DNA from: Deltaproteobacteria bacterium UBA796
GTDB taxonomy: Bacteria; Myxococcota_A; UBA796
Assembly (NCBI GenBank): GCA_002296975.1
Contig: DBIS01000135.1
Location: forward strand, 1 to 14,551
Reading direction: 5' to 3'
Length of the DNA: 14,551 nucleotides
Positions 14,158 to 14,551 of the stretch are shown here, piece by piece. How positions within the stretch are numbered: the stretch's first letter is position 1; each line of letters begins with the position of its first letter. Both the position numbers and the translations under genes were made by a program. The notes below the pieces were generated by a model, which saw only the letters and a program-made list of their open reading frames with translations, was not told the origin of the DNA and did not search any database.

Positions 14158-14551
14158 TGTGGGCCCGCTATCAGCCGCATGTAGATATCGTCGAGCCCTT
14201 CGACTGGGTCCATGCTGAGCAGCCCGTGGGCCGCAGCAACCTGGGCCACCGCTGCGCGCACATCGGTCTGGGTTTCCAAAATCATCACCCCTCCATCTTC
14301 TACGCTCACCCCGTCCACGCCTGGAATTGCCGCCAAATTTTGGGTGAGCTCAGCAGAGATGGTGCGCACCACGATTCGCAAGCCAGGCGCACGCAGGTTT
14401 TGGATGGAATCGCTCGCGACAATTTCACCGCCACGAATCACGATCACCCGGTCGCAGACAGCCTCGACTTCGGACAAAATGTGGGTGGATAGAATGACGG
14501 TTCGTTTTCGGTCGCGGGCCAAACTTAGCAGCAACTCACCAAACTCTCGGC
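14154..14551 (-). CDS. gldA: GldA-like ABC transporter ATP-binding protein, N-terminus beyond the right edge
   Basis: The open frame runs to the window edge, so only the last 131 residues are visible; Walker A, the signature motif and Walker B lie outside. The visible part begins just after where Walker B should be. It has REFGELLLSLARDRKRT, the H-loop STH (ILSTHILSEVEAVCDRV), and IRGGEIVASDS, then a C-terminal domain of about 75 residues typical of GldA/NatA-type ATPases that drive ABC-2 exporters. A TTG at 14534 is not the true start because the family's sequence continues upstream of it. The TGA (14156-14154) overlaps the gldF ATG, so translation is coupled. Confidence 0.9.
   Translation of the reverse strand, partial: REFGELLLSLARDRKRTVILSTHILSEVEAVCDRVIVIRGGEIVASDSIQNLRAPGLRIVVRTISAELTQNLAAIPGVDGVSVEDGGVMILETQTDVRAAVAQVAAAHGLLSMDPVEGLDDIYMRLIAGPQ

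Overview
The window is GC-rich, tightly packed bacterial chromosome with no RNA genes, insertion sequences or CRISPR array that I can see. Multi-FHA proteins, a Ycf46-like AAA+ ATPase, a -24/-12 (sigma-54) promoter, a DivIVA protein and a Gld-type ABC cassette together suggest a deltaproteobacterial relative (Myxococcota or Bradymonadota type). That is inference from gene content; no marker gene settles it. No stretch longer than 300 bases lacks a gene.

Layout. (1) 1-990, minus strand: a coiled-coil protein, then a proline-rich acidic protein cut by the left edge. (2) 991-1190: a 200-bp divergent intergenic region unusually rich in short inverted repeats. (3) 1191-8209, plus strand: a probable operon of a tail-anchored FHA protein, a tandem-FHA membrane protein with a TPR-like C-terminus, a HEAT-like predicted lipoprotein, a tail-fibre-like coiled-coil protein, a two-lobed AAA+ ATPase and a ComF-family phosphoribosyltransferase. 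The first three are joined by stop/start overlaps. (4) 8210-8508: an AT-rich leader with a near-consensus sigma-54 promoter directly before a 54-residue orphan protein with a strong ribosome binding site. (5) 8633-11459, plus: a membrane protein combining a sigma region 4-like segment with an anti-sigma type HxxxCxxC motif, then DivIVA and a PHP-family phosphoesterase (ATGA overlap). (6) 11518-11835, plus: an SCP2-like sterol-carrier domain protein. (7) 11861-14551, minus and convergent: gldG, gldF and the 3' part of gldA, with overlapping ends.

How the parts may work together. The 1191-7518 block looks like an undescribed envelope-associated assembly: FHA domains that would read phosphothreonine, a HEAT-like scaffold lipoprotein, a fibre-like protein and an AAA+ motor. 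It has no recognisable sheath, tube or secretion gene, so it is not a standard type VI or contractile system. The most specific regulatory find is the sigma-54 promoter and its small protein. The sigma-like/anti-sigma-like membrane protein just downstream is the second regulatory oddity.
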